Assembly (NCBI GenBank): GCA_964447405.1
Contig: CAYUSP010000004.1
Coordinates: forward strand, 62,001-126,000
Direction of reading: 5' to 3'
Source of the DNA: JALNZF01 sp964447405
Lineage (GTDB): Bacteria; Nitrospirota; UBA9217
DNA: 64,000 nt
Shown here in pieces: positions 26,850-34,257 of this stretch. The translations under genes were made by a program, and so were the position numbers. Position 1 is the stretch's first letter. Each line of letters starts with the position of its first letter. The notes beneath the pieces are model-generated. The model saw nothing but the letters and a program-made list of their open reading frames with translations, searched no databases and was not told the origin of the DNA.

Positions 26850-27415
26850 TGCAGTCTCCCCGGGTACAGCATGTAAATTCAATACTTATACATCTTTCAC
26901 AGCAGAGGACGCGGTGAAGACATTGCGCAGCACATTTGATCTTTTTCAGTCCCCAAATAATTCCATACCAGTGTTGAAATCCCAATGCGACAAATATATC
27001 TTTTTGTGACAGGTAAGGATACTTTAGCTGAATTATCCGCATGACGCAAGGGAAACAGGCAATGGGGCAGTTCAGGCAGTGCTATACCTTTGCGAAGCCG
27101 ATCGGGCACAACGTCTGGAAGCTTATTGCGATCAGTCAGGTGTAAAGCAGCATATAGAGATGACGCGCTGCCCCATAGATACGTTTATTCATAGAATTAT
27201 TTCCAAGAAGTAACTGGATTTGTGCTCGTCGCACATGAAATAGAGGATATTAAGAACAGCAGGGTCAGGGACAGCCTTATTGGGTCCAAGAAATGAGGAA
27301 GTATAAATACACTTTAGCCGTATTGCGAGATAACAATAGACCCGATCCAGCTATATCTGATAAGATGCACTTCTGGCAAATTACGGCAAAGGACAGAAAC
27401 TTAAGGAGGTGGCAT
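26850..27415. other. Gene-free spacer (566 bp)
   Basis: Lies between the divergent UPF0182 and thioesterase genes and must hold both promoters. Only short, non-homologous open frames occur in it. No repeat, RNA gene or convincing promoter pair was recognised. Confidence 0.5.
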
Positions 27416-27919
27416 ATGGAGGGTAAACGTGTACAGGACAGCAGTGTCATCATGGCCCAGATGATGATCCCCCAGGATGCAAACCCAGCTGGCAACGTGC
27501 ATGGCGGAGTAGTGGTCAAACACATCGACGAAGCAGCCGGCGTGGTCGCCGCGCGCCATGCTCGGTCGAATGTGGTCACTGCTTCGATCGATCGGATGGA
27601 CTTCCATACTCCTGTCTTCGTGGGCGATGTAGTATTTTTCAAGGCCAGCCTGAACCTCGTGGGCAGGACCTCGATGGAGATCGGAGTGCGCGTCGAAGCG
27701 GAGAACCTCCTCACCGGTACTATCCGCCACGCGGCATCGGCTTATCTTACCTATGTGGCCCTCGACGCCCAGGGCAGGCCCCGCGAGGTGCCGCCGCTCA
27801 TCCTAGAAACGGAAGAAGAGAAACACAGGCATCGTGAAGCGCGGGATCGGCGCGAAGTGCGGCTGGCCGAGAAAAAGCGCGAAGCCGGTTGCAAAATTAA
27901 GCCGGGGTCATGCACCTGA
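27416..27919 (+). CDS. Acyl-CoA thioesterase, hotdog fold
   Basis: 167 residues from ATG 27416, which has a textbook AAGGAGG 6 nt ahead; a longer frame back to 27293 is spurious. The YciA/BACH-type core is clear: MMIPQDANPAGNVHGGVV with the catalytic Asn/Asp region, HIDEAAGVVAARHAR, VVTASIDRMDFHTPVFVGD. The tail after residue 125 is rich in Glu, Arg and Lys. It hydrolyses acyl-CoA esters; chain length cannot be predicted. Single gene. Confidence 0.9.
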   Translation: MEGKRVQDSSVIMAQMMIPQDANPAGNVHGGVVVKHIDEAAGVVAARHARSNVVTASIDRMDFHTPVFVGDVVFFKASLNLVGRTSMEIGVRVEAENLLTGTIRHAASAYLTYVALDAQGRPREVPPLILETEEEKHRHREARDRREVRLAEKKREAGCKIKPGSCT

Positions 27920-28077
27920 CAGGGCCATTGGCAATGCCGACTTTCTTTACTGCTCCACCGGTATTTTCCATCCAATAGACGCTCGAGGAATCGACAGCAA
28001 GTTCCCGATGCTCTTCAGTTCGGAGTTCGGAATAGTCTATCCGTGCGGAGGAACGTTAAGGTTCTTGTAATGAAAAA

Positions 28078-28100
28078 GGCAGAGCCTCATCGGCTCTGCC
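28078..28100 (-). terminator. Rho-independent terminator after the PEP-CTERM gene
   Basis: Perfect 9-bp stem GGCAGAGCC / GGCTCTGCC with a 5-nt loop; five T follow on the minus strand. Confidence 0.8.
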
Positions 28101-28127
28101 TTCCTGAAATCATGCAGGGTAAATAAC

Positions 28128-28724
28128 TTAGTTGGATTTTCTGCTACGTGAAGCAGCCAAACCGGCAAGCCCTAAACCCAGAAGGAGCATGGTAGACGGC
28201 TCAGGGACCCGGGCGTTGTCATTGTGTTCAACGATGTAGCCAACGATATAGAAACCAGTGGGAGCGGCCGCGAGATAATCATTCCATCCCCAGTTATACC
28301 GATCGTCCATATACAGATAATTCTCACCCCCGACATTGTTCGGCTCACCTCCGCCCCAATTGGTATAGGTGAATGCCTCACCTGTCACCCATGACCATCC
28401 GCCATTGGGCTCTACGGATCCAGCAGGCTGAAAGCCGCCAAGTCGATATCCGAGGGTACGACTACTGGGGGTTCCCAGCAATGATGCTATAAAATTCTGT
28501 TCTGTTGAGGATGTTACGGTTGCCAGATACCAGTCACTGCCGACGCTATTCGACAGGTTGCCGGCTGCAAGGTTTGCGTCAGCCCACGACAAAGGATCTT
28601 GAATAACATCATACCAGTGCCCATTAGCGGACGATTGCACTGGAACTGCAAACGATGATCCCGCCATACCAGCTAAGAAAAGGCCTGCTACCAGAAAGAT
28701 CTTAAGCGACTTCATCATAGTCAT
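28128..28724 (-). CDS. Secreted C-type-lectin-like protein with PEP-CTERM sorting signal
   Basis: 198 residues. Signal peptide to about residue 26 (LKIFLVAGLFLAGMAGSSFA). The middle has lectin-fold motifs (WADANLAAG, LATVTSSTEQNFIASLLG, WSWVTGEAFTYTNWGGGEPNN, ENYLYMDD). The C-terminus is a full PEP-CTERM tripartite signal: VPEPS, a hydrophobic LLLGLGLAGLA segment and basic SRSRKSN. Such proteins are processed by exosortase and exported to the surface or matrix, often with exopolysaccharide. AGGAGG precedes the ATG, and a sigma-54 promoter lies ~60 nt upstream. No exosortase gene is in the window. Confidence 0.92.
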   Translation of the reverse strand: MTMMKSLKIFLVAGLFLAGMAGSSFAVPVQSSANGHWYDVIQDPLSWADANLAAGNLSNSVGSDWYLATVTSSTEQNFIASLLGTPSSRTLGYRLGGFQPAGSVEPNGGWSWVTGEAFTYTNWGGGEPNNVGGENYLYMDDRYNWGWNDYLAAAPTGFYIVGYIVEHNDNARVPEPSTMLLLGLGLAGLAASRSRKSN

Positions 28725-28783
28725 TAATAAATCCTCCTATTTTTTTACGATTTTATCGTGGATATTTATTGAATGCAATAGTT

Positions 28784-28800
28784 AGCAATGGAAGTGCCAA
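28784..28800 (-). promoter_or_regulatory. Sigma-54 (RpoN) promoter of the PEP-CTERM gene
   Basis: TTGGCACTTCCATTGCT on the minus strand matches the RpoN consensus (TGGCAC-N5-TTGC) with the required 10 nt between the GG and GC dinucleotides. Transcription would start near 28773, about 50 nt before the ATG. PEP-CTERM genes are known to be RpoN-dependent in some bacteria through the PrsK/PrsR pair. Confidence 0.8.
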
Positions 28801-28858
28801 AAAATAAATGGCTGATAATGCTGGATAATTAAATCCGGCTGAAGATGAATGATATAAA

Positions 28859-28875
28859 TGTAAATTTTTCCGACA
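28859..28875. repeat. Proximal copy of a 17-nt TGT-N11-ACA motif (candidate enhancer)
   Basis: TGTAAATTTTTCCGACA. It shares 16 of 17 bases with the copy at 29015-29031. Lies about 85-100 nt upstream of the predicted RpoN transcription start, the usual position of an enhancer-binding-protein site. Confidence 0.55.
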
Positions 28876-29014
28876 GAAATTCCATGCTTTTATTGGCTGA
28901 TAAACCGTTAACCAAGGGACTTCCGCTGCCACCTTACTCCACACAGTAGCAGCTATCTTATTGTCAAATAGTAATAATTTTGATTGTGATGATATATGGA
29001 GGGGAAAAATTAGT

Positions 29015-29031
29015 TGTAAAGTTTTCCGACA
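29015..29031. repeat. Distal copy of the 17-nt TGT-N11-ACA motif
   Basis: TGTAAAGTTTTCCGACA, differing from the proximal copy at one base, in the same orientation 156 bp farther upstream. The 352-bp stretch 28725-29076 contains no gene and appears to be the control region of the PEP-CTERM gene. Confidence 0.55.
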
Positions 29032-29076
29032 AGGTCTCGTGCTGAGGGGGGTGAAAGTTTTATGGAATGTTTCTCT

Positions 29077-29295
29077 CTACAAGTGTCCTCCTGGAGACAA
29101 ACTGTACTTGCAGCTCTTGCCTGGAGCGATGTCTAAAAGTGCATAGAGAGGGCACCAGCCGGCAAGATCGGTGGCCCATAAAATAATACCAAGATAAAAC
29201 CAGAACGATTGCGGATTATCGAAGACCACGGAAAGCATCGCGATACCAAACACGACTCTTGCCACCCGGTCTCCCGGACTGATATCTTTCACCAT
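29077..29295 (-). CDS. DUF2892 (YgaP-like) small membrane protein
   Basis: 72 residues. DUF2892 pattern: VARVVFGIAMLSVVF helix, FYLGIILWATDLAGW helix, then GWCPLYALLDI and a CK pair. It is the membrane module that in YgaP is fused to a rhodanese; here it stands alone. Role unknown. Forty-one bp downstream of the DUF4253-like gene in the same direction. Confidence 0.85.
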   Translation of the reverse strand: MVKDISPGDRVARVVFGIAMLSVVFDNPQSFWFYLGIILWATDLAGWCPLYALLDIAPGKSCKYSLSPGGHL

Positions 29296-29336
29296 CTATT
29301 ACTCCTTGTGAATACGATCCTGTTACTTGAACCCCA

Positions 29337-30062
29337 TCAGTCCCATACGAGATAAAATCCGTTCGTACGCTGCATGCGTTCAACGAGTTTTTCCGTAGTG
29401 CCGGGTCCTCGCTCCAGCACGTCCGGAGCAAAGGATACAACCTTTTTTGCAAAGGGATTCATGTTCTTCGGGGGTTTTGTGAATATCGCTTCGAGCCAGT
29501 CAGGTCCGGCGCCGGTTATCACAAACGAAGCTTCCTTCTGCCTCTCCTTAAGCCATGCGACGACCGCTTTTGTGTCGAGCTTATAGTTCGGCGCTTCCGT
29601 CCCCTGTATTTTCAGAAGATCATAAGAGTTACTGCCCTTGACAACGGTGACCACGTCATTCTGTTTTCCGTAGCTCTTATGGCTCCTGAAGAGCAAATAT
29701 CCCCTGGCGCGGAGTTTGGAGCGGTAAGACTGCATAAGGTCGTCGGTTCGTTTCGTGTGGACACTGAAACCGATCAAACGATCTTTTTCAAAGCCTTTTT
29801 CACCCTTCATATTCTCGGAAGGCACAACAACGCTCATGAAAAATGGCTCGGCCTCGCCGCCGGCCGCAAGCTCGATCTGGGCTATCAGATCTCCGGGAAA
29901 TGCCAGCTCATTGCGTTGCTCAACGGTTAGCAGCCGGTACTTCTGTTTGATAATGACGACTGGTTCCGGCTTTTTCTGCTCGGGAGGTTTCGCCTCTTCG
30001 CACGCAAAGCCGGCAAACAGCATCAGAATTATAAGGAGGGGGAATTTATACAGTATATCCAT
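29337..30062 (-). CDS. Probable DUF4253-domain lipoprotein or exported protein
   Basis: 241 residues from ATG 30062. A hydrophobic N-terminus (FPLLIILMLFAGFAC) ends in Cys 21, an imperfect lipobox, followed by a proline-rich linker (PPEQKKPEPV). The C-terminal half (DTKAVVAWLKERQKEASFVI, GAGPDWLEAIF, ERGPGTTEKLVERMQRTNGF then LVWD) matches the DUF4253 layout. The beginning overlaps the end of acyP by 17 nt. Function unknown. Length of the N-terminus is uncertain. Confidence 0.6.
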   Translation of the reverse strand: MDILYKFPLLIILMLFAGFACEEAKPPEQKKPEPVVIIKQKYRLLTVEQRNELAFPGDLIAQIELAAGGEAEPFFMSVVVPSENMKGEKGFEKDRLIGFSVHTKRTDDLMQSYRSKLRARGYLLFRSHKSYGKQNDVVTVVKGSNSYDLLKIQGTEAPNYKLDTKAVVAWLKERQKEASFVITGAGPDWLEAIFTKPPKNMNPFAKKVVSFAPDVLERGPGTTEKLVERMQRTNGFYLVWD

Positions 30063-30354
30063 AACGGATGTCAAAATGCTTGAACACGCCCTGATAGGGT
30101 TCCCAACGGACATCCACCTTGCTTACCCTGGCGCCCGTGGGGCCCCGGTGGCACCAACCGACGATCTCCTCCACCTTCCTCTTCTCTCCTTCAAATAAGG
30201 CCTCGACTTTCCCGTCAGGCAGATTTCTCACCCATCCGCCCACACCAAGCCGCACTGCCTCATCGCGAGTGCTCGCACGAAAAAATACCCCCTGAACCAC
30301 GCCTTCAATGATCACCGTCGCGCGGAGATGCCCCTTTTGTTGAATTTTGTCCAA
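30046..30354 (-). CDS. acyP: Acylphosphatase
   Basis: 102 residues, slightly longer than the usual 90-98. Phosphate-binding loop and catalytic Arg in GVVQGVFFRASTRDEA, catalytic Asn in GWVRNLPDGKVEALFEGE. Hydrolyses acyl phosphates such as acetyl or carbamoyl phosphate. Lies 15 nt downstream of rluB in the same direction and overlaps the next gene. Confidence 0.93.
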   Translation of the reverse strand: MDKIQQKGHLRATVIIEGVVQGVFFRASTRDEAVRLGVGGWVRNLPDGKVEALFEGEKRKVEEIVGWCHRGPTGARVSKVDVRWEPYQGVFKHFDIRYGYTV

Positions 30355-30369
30355 CGCCTGCTCCCAAGA

Positions 30370-32091
30370 TCAAAACTTGCCGCGTGACCCAGGACGGCCC
30401 CCGGGACGGCCCATAGGCCGCTTACCGCTTCCCGGTCTACCGGCTACAGGCCTGCTACTGCCAGCAGGGCTGCGCCTCGTGTCTGACCGTTGTCCCTCTG
30501 CAGGTCGGCTGGGACGAGGTCTTCCCGTGGCAGTCATGGTATTGCGGCTGAATGTTTTGCCTCCGCTTCGCGGCTGCGCCTGACCAAAAGGTACCCTGGC
30601 GCTGGCGGGCTTCCCGTAGGGTGTTGCCGACAACGTCCGGCTTTGGCGGGCGGGATATTGAGCTTTTACCGCGGGTCTCGACGAACCGCCTGTGCTGCGA
30701 TCCTCCGGCTTCCACGGCCTTGAGGCACCCGTCCGTTGTCCTCCGGCAGTCTGAGCCGGGCGCGAACGTCCAGCAGCATAAGCATTGTCGCGCTTCACGG
30801 GTGTGGCACCTGTTCGAGGCTTCCATTGACTGGATTGTGTCCGGCCGCCTGCTTCGCGACCGGATCCAGTTTCCGCAGGCGTGCTGCTTTGGCGCGCGGG
30901 ATACTGATCCTTCACCACGGGTCGTGAAGAAGCACTGCTGCCGCGGTCCGCAGTCTTCCACGGCCTGGGGGCACCCGTCCTTTGTTCTCCCGTAGTCCGA
31001 GCAGGGCGCGAGCGTCCCGCCACATTCGCATTATCGCGTCTTATTGGTGAGTCCCCGGTGCGCGGCTTCCATTGACTGGATTGTACACGGCCCTCTGCCT
31101 GGCGTCCGTACGTCGTTCCCCCTGGCGTACGACTTCGGTTTGCGGAATACGGTCCTTTTACCGCGGGTCTCGACGGACCGCCTGTACTCCGATCCTCCAT
31201 CCTCCAGGGCCTGAGGTCAGGCTTCAAACCTCTGTGCGGTTTTTTCTGCCCTCTTGCTTGGATTTCCCTCATGGTTTCTTCTGAGATGCGCCCGGGGCTT
31301 TTGGCCGCCGCTGCCCGTGTCCTGCTGCGCGGAGCACTTGTCGTCTGACCTGACATCTCGCCGCCCCGCGGATTTTGAGCCATTTCCTTGAGCTGGAGAA
31401 CCTCTTCTGAGGAGAGATGCCTGAAACTGCCCTCGGGAAGGTCGCCCAGCGTCAATCCTCCGGTCTTGATCCTCTTAAGCCTGATCACGGAACGGCCTAT
31501 GCGGTCGAACATGCGCCGGACCTGGCGTTTCCTCCCTTCATGGATCGTGATCTCCAACCAGGAATTCGCCGCCTCCTTGCGGACCTTCTTGATCTTTGCC
31601 GGAGCGGTCTTGCCATCGTCAAGAAAGATGCCGGCCTCAAGTTCCTCAATCTGCCGGTCATCGAGCACGCCTTTAGCCTTGACGAGATAGGTCTTCGGCA
31701 GTTCATGCTTTGGATGGGTTATCAGATGGGCAAAATCACCATCGTTCGTCAGGAGCAGCAGGCCCTCGGTGTTGTAATCCAGCCTCCCAACCGGATAGAC
31801 CCGCACCTTGATCCCTTTCAGAAGATCCTGCACTGTGGGCCTTCTCTCGGGATCGGACATTGTAGTAATGTATCCGGCTGGTTTGTTCAGCATGATATAG
31901 GTCTGCGGCTGCTTTGGATTGATCAGCTTGCCGTCCACCTTGATGTGGTCCTTTGATGCGTCAGCTCTGGTGCCCAACTCGGTCACAACCTGGCCGTTCA
32001 CCGTCACTCTGCCCTCGGTGATAAGCTGTTCCGCTGCGCGCCGCGAGGTGACTCCTGCCGCGGATATGATCTTTTGAATGCGTTCTTCCAT
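30370..32091 (-). CDS. rluB: Pseudouridine synthase (RluB/RsuA family) with long basic repeat tail
   Basis: 573 residues from ATG 32091 (AAAGGA ahead). S4 domain at 1-60 (IQKIISAAGVTSRRAAEQLI), catalytic domain about 60-235 with the active-site aspartate in YPVGRLDYNTEGLLLLTNDG and ITIHEGRKRQVRRMF. After about residue 245 comes a ~325-residue low-complexity tail rich in Arg, Pro, Gly, Ser and Thr. It holds three 82-residue repeats, which is far longer than usual (about 250-300 residues total). Modifies 23S rRNA; the tail probably binds RNA. Confidence 0.9.
   Translation of the reverse strand: MEERIQKIISAAGVTSRRAAEQLITEGRVTVNGQVVTELGTRADASKDHIKVDGKLINPKQPQTYIMLNKPAGYITTMSDPERRPTVQDLLKGIKVRVYPVGRLDYNTEGLLLLTNDGDFAHLITHPKHELPKTYLVKAKGVLDDRQIEELEAGIFLDDGKTAPAKIKKVRKEAANSWLEITIHEGRKRQVRRMFDRIGRSVIRLKRIKTGGLTLGDLPEGSFRHLSSEEVLQLKEMAQNPRGGEMSGQTTSAPRSRTRAAAAKSPGRISEETMREIQARGQKKPHRGLKPDLRPWRMEDRSTGGPSRPAVKGPYSANRSRTPGGTTYGRQAEGRVQSSQWKPRTGDSPIRRDNANVAGRSRPARTTGEQRTGAPRPWKTADRGSSASSRPVVKDQYPARQSSTPAETGSGREAGGRTQSSQWKPRTGATPVKRDNAYAAGRSRPAQTAGGQRTGASRPWKPEDRSTGGSSRPAVKAQYPARQSRTLSATPYGKPASARVPFGQAQPRSGGKTFSRNTMTATGRPRPSRPAEGQRSDTRRSPAGSSRPVAGRPGSGKRPMGRPGGRPGSRGKF
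30472..31209 (-). repeat. Three tandem 246-bp repeats inside rluB
   Basis: Units at 30964-31209, 30718-30963 and 30472-30717, each exactly 82 codons. Every unit begins PW(R/K) and includes SRP(A/V)VK and GRSRPA/GRPRPS. The first two share QSSQWKPRTG exactly; the third is more diverged. Confidence 0.8.
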
Positions 32092-32216
32092 GGTATTCCT
32101 TTCCTGGTTACTGATATCTGCGGTCCGAATGTTTCCCTGCAAAAAGAACAAATGTGGTTTCGACGATTATATTTCACCACCGTCATGCGGCGTGGCAGCG
32201 CCGCTCTGCGACCATG

Positions 32217-33806
32217 TTACCGGCTCAGCACCTCCCTGATGACCGTCCTCAGGGTTTTTTCCGTATAGGGTTTTGTCATGACTGCACTCATATTTTTCAG
32301 GAGGGTATCGTCCTCCTGGTCGAGGCTGTAGCCAGTCACGAGGACGAACTTGACTGAAGGGTGCGTTGAACGAACTGAGCGAAAAAGATCAATACCGCTC
32401 TTGTGGGGCATCATCATGTCCGAAAGAATGAGGTCGATCTTGTGCCTCCCTGATCCGATGATCTGAGACGCTTCTTCACCGTCCCGGGCCAGGAGCACCG
32501 TATATCCCTGTCTGCCGAGGATGATGGCGGCAAGCTCCCTGAGCGCATCCTCATCTTCAGCGATCAGGATGGTTTCCCGGCTCCCTTCCTCAGCCTCCGC
32601 GGCGTCCTCCCCGACCCGCAGCTGATAGGCTGCCGTTTCCAGGGATGACGACTCGAGCATCGGCAGGTAGATATTGAATGTCGTCCCCTTGCCTTTCTCG
32701 CTCGACACCTTGATTGCTCCCCGATGCGCTGTTACCACGGAGTAGACGATGGAAAGACCGAGACCGGTTCCCTTACCCACATCCTTGGTCGTGAAGAAAG
32801 GATCAAATATCCGCTCCAGGTCAGCCGCATCAATGCCGATCCCGTTGTCGACAACGGACAGGCAAACATAGGACTTGGCGGGGTGGCCATCAGCGAATAC
32901 CTGCACAGGAACGCTCGACAATGCACACTGGCTGGTCTTGATCGTTATCACACCCTTGCCCTGCATGGCATCGCGAGCGTTCAGAACAAGGTTCATTAAG
33001 AGCTGCGTGAACTGGCTCGCGTCGCAGGATATGTTCGAGCTGCCCGGCATCAGATCGAGCTTGATCTCGATGGTTTCCTCCACGATCCGCTTGAGAAACC
33101 GCACCGTATCAGCGATAAACGTGTTAAGGCCCGTCACTTCAAATTTCATGGGCACTTTTTTGCTGAAGATCAGCAGCTGCTTAACGAGGTCAGCGCCCCG
33201 GAGCGAGAAAGAAATGATGGTCTCCAGTTTGCTGCGCACCTCGGGATTCGCAGGCAGATCCGCTAGACACAGGTCCGCGTATCCGATGACTCCCAGCAGG
33301 ATATTATTAAAATCATGGGCAATGCCGCCTGCGAGTTTTCCAATGGCCTCCATTTTCTGCGTCTCGAACAGGAGCGCCTGAAGCTCTTTCCCCCTTGCCT
33401 CGGCCTGCTTTTTTGCCTTCCGGTCGGACCAAATTTCGAGAGCACGCGATATGCGCGCGGGAAGCCCGGAGATGTTCCTCTTGATGATGTAGTCAACCGC
33501 CCCGAGCCGCAGGCTGTCCACAGCCATCTGTTCGTTGCCTTCGCCGGTTATGAGTATCACCGGTGCGTCCACCTGCTGCTTGACGCATAATTCGATGGCC
33601 TCTGTGCCGGTAATATCGGGAAGGGAATAATCCGCAAGTACGATGTCAGGGCTGAATAGTTTGACCCTGTCGAGAAACTCCCTGCGGTTCCGCGCCCACG
33701 CATGCTCGATGTGATACCCCGCTTTTTCGAGCTCGTACAGCTCCAGCTCGACGTCATCGGGATTATCCTCGAGAAAGAATATCCTGAGTTTTTTCCGATC
33801 TTCCAT
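32217..33806 (-). CDS. Hybrid sensor: receiver - histidine kinase - receiver
   Basis: 529 residues, no membrane segment. N-terminal receiver with Asp59 (DIVLADYSLPDITG), HisKA with phospho-acceptor His164 (GGIAHDFNNILLG), HATPase domain (NLVLNARDAM, DNGIGID, GTGLGLSIVYSVV), then a C-terminal receiver with Asp463 (LILSDMMMPHKSG). A cytoplasmic phosphorelay protein receiving phosphate from another kinase. It follows a response regulator and a membrane kinase with 6-bp and 4-bp gaps, so the three likely form one pathway. Confidence 0.92.
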   Translation of the reverse strand: MEDRKKLRIFFLEDNPDDVELELYELEKAGYHIEHAWARNRREFLDRVKLFSPDIVLADYSLPDITGTEAIELCVKQQVDAPVILITGEGNEQMAVDSLRLGAVDYIIKRNISGLPARISRALEIWSDRKAKKQAEARGKELQALLFETQKMEAIGKLAGGIAHDFNNILLGVIGYADLCLADLPANPEVRSKLETIISFSLRGADLVKQLLIFSKKVPMKFEVTGLNTFIADTVRFLKRIVEETIEIKLDLMPGSSNISCDASQFTQLLMNLVLNARDAMQGKGVITIKTSQCALSSVPVQVFADGHPAKSYVCLSVVDNGIGIDAADLERIFDPFFTTKDVGKGTGLGLSIVYSVVTAHRGAIKVSSEKGKGTTFNIYLPMLESSSLETAAYQLRVGEDAAEAEEGSRETILIAEDEDALRELAAIILGRQGYTVLLARDGEEASQIIGSGRHKIDLILSDMMMPHKSGIDLFRSVRSTHPSVKFVLVTGYSLDQEDDTLLKNMSAVMTKPYTEKTLRTVIREVLSR

Positions 33807-33812
33807 CGTTTC

Positions 33813-34253
33813 CTATTTGCCTGTCGGCTGCTCATTAATCAGGAGCCAGTAAAAACCGACCTGCTTTACGGTATCAACAAATTGGTCGAAATCCACCGGT
33901 TTCCTGATGTAGCTGTTCACCCCATAGTCGTAGCTTTTCACCATATCGCTTTCTTCCTTCGACGATGTCAACACCACGACAGGAATGAGCTTTAACGTTT
34001 TCTCGCTCTTAATCTTCCCCAGAACCTCGATGCCGTCCACCTTGGGCAGTTTCAGATCAAGCAGGATCAGATGCGGAAGGTCGTGAACTCCTCCGCTGTA
34101 CTTGCCCTGATAGAAAAGGTAATCCAGCGCTTCCTGGCCGTCCCGTACAACTGCAATCGGATTGGCTATATTATTCTTTTTGAGGGCATGGACCGTCAAT
34201 TCGACATCGTCAGGATTGTCCTCGACCAGCAGAATATTGATGTGCTTCCTCAT
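33813..34253 (-). CDS. Single-domain response regulator (Rcp1-like)
   Basis: 146 residues, receiver only. ILLVEDNPDDVELTVHALK acid pocket, phospho-acceptor Asp66 (LILLDLKLPKVDG), conserved Lys in SYIRKPVDF. No output domain. AGGAGG stands 8 nt ahead of ATG 34253, inside the end of the kinase gene; a longer frame back to 34439 overlaps it and is spurious. It may shuttle phosphate between the haem-containing kinase upstream and the hybrid kinase downstream. Confidence 0.92.
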   Translation of the reverse strand: MRKHINILLVEDNPDDVELTVHALKKNNIANPIAVVRDGQEALDYLFYQGKYSGGVHDLPHLILLDLKLPKVDGIEVLGKIKSEKTLKLIPVVVLTSSKEESDMVKSYDYGVNSYIRKPVDFDQFVDTVKQVGFYWLLINEQPTGK

Positions 34254-34257
34254 CGTA

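Noticed and set aside
25575..26876. Long plus-strand open frame (433 codons) opposite UPF0182
   Set aside because: His/Glu/Gln-rich translation with no fold; it mirrors the codon pattern of the UPF0182 gene, which has clear membrane helices and homology.
26897..27109. Short minus-strand frames upstream of UPF0182
   Set aside because: No ribosome sites, no recognisable sequence; typical chance frames in a spacer.
27293..27415. Longer start of the thioesterase
   Set aside because: No homology; the ATG at 27416 has a strong ribosome site at the right spacing.
28753..28944. 63-codon minus-strand frame in the PEP-CTERM control region
   Set aside because: Overlaps the RpoN promoter and one enhancer-like motif; no ribosome site or homology.
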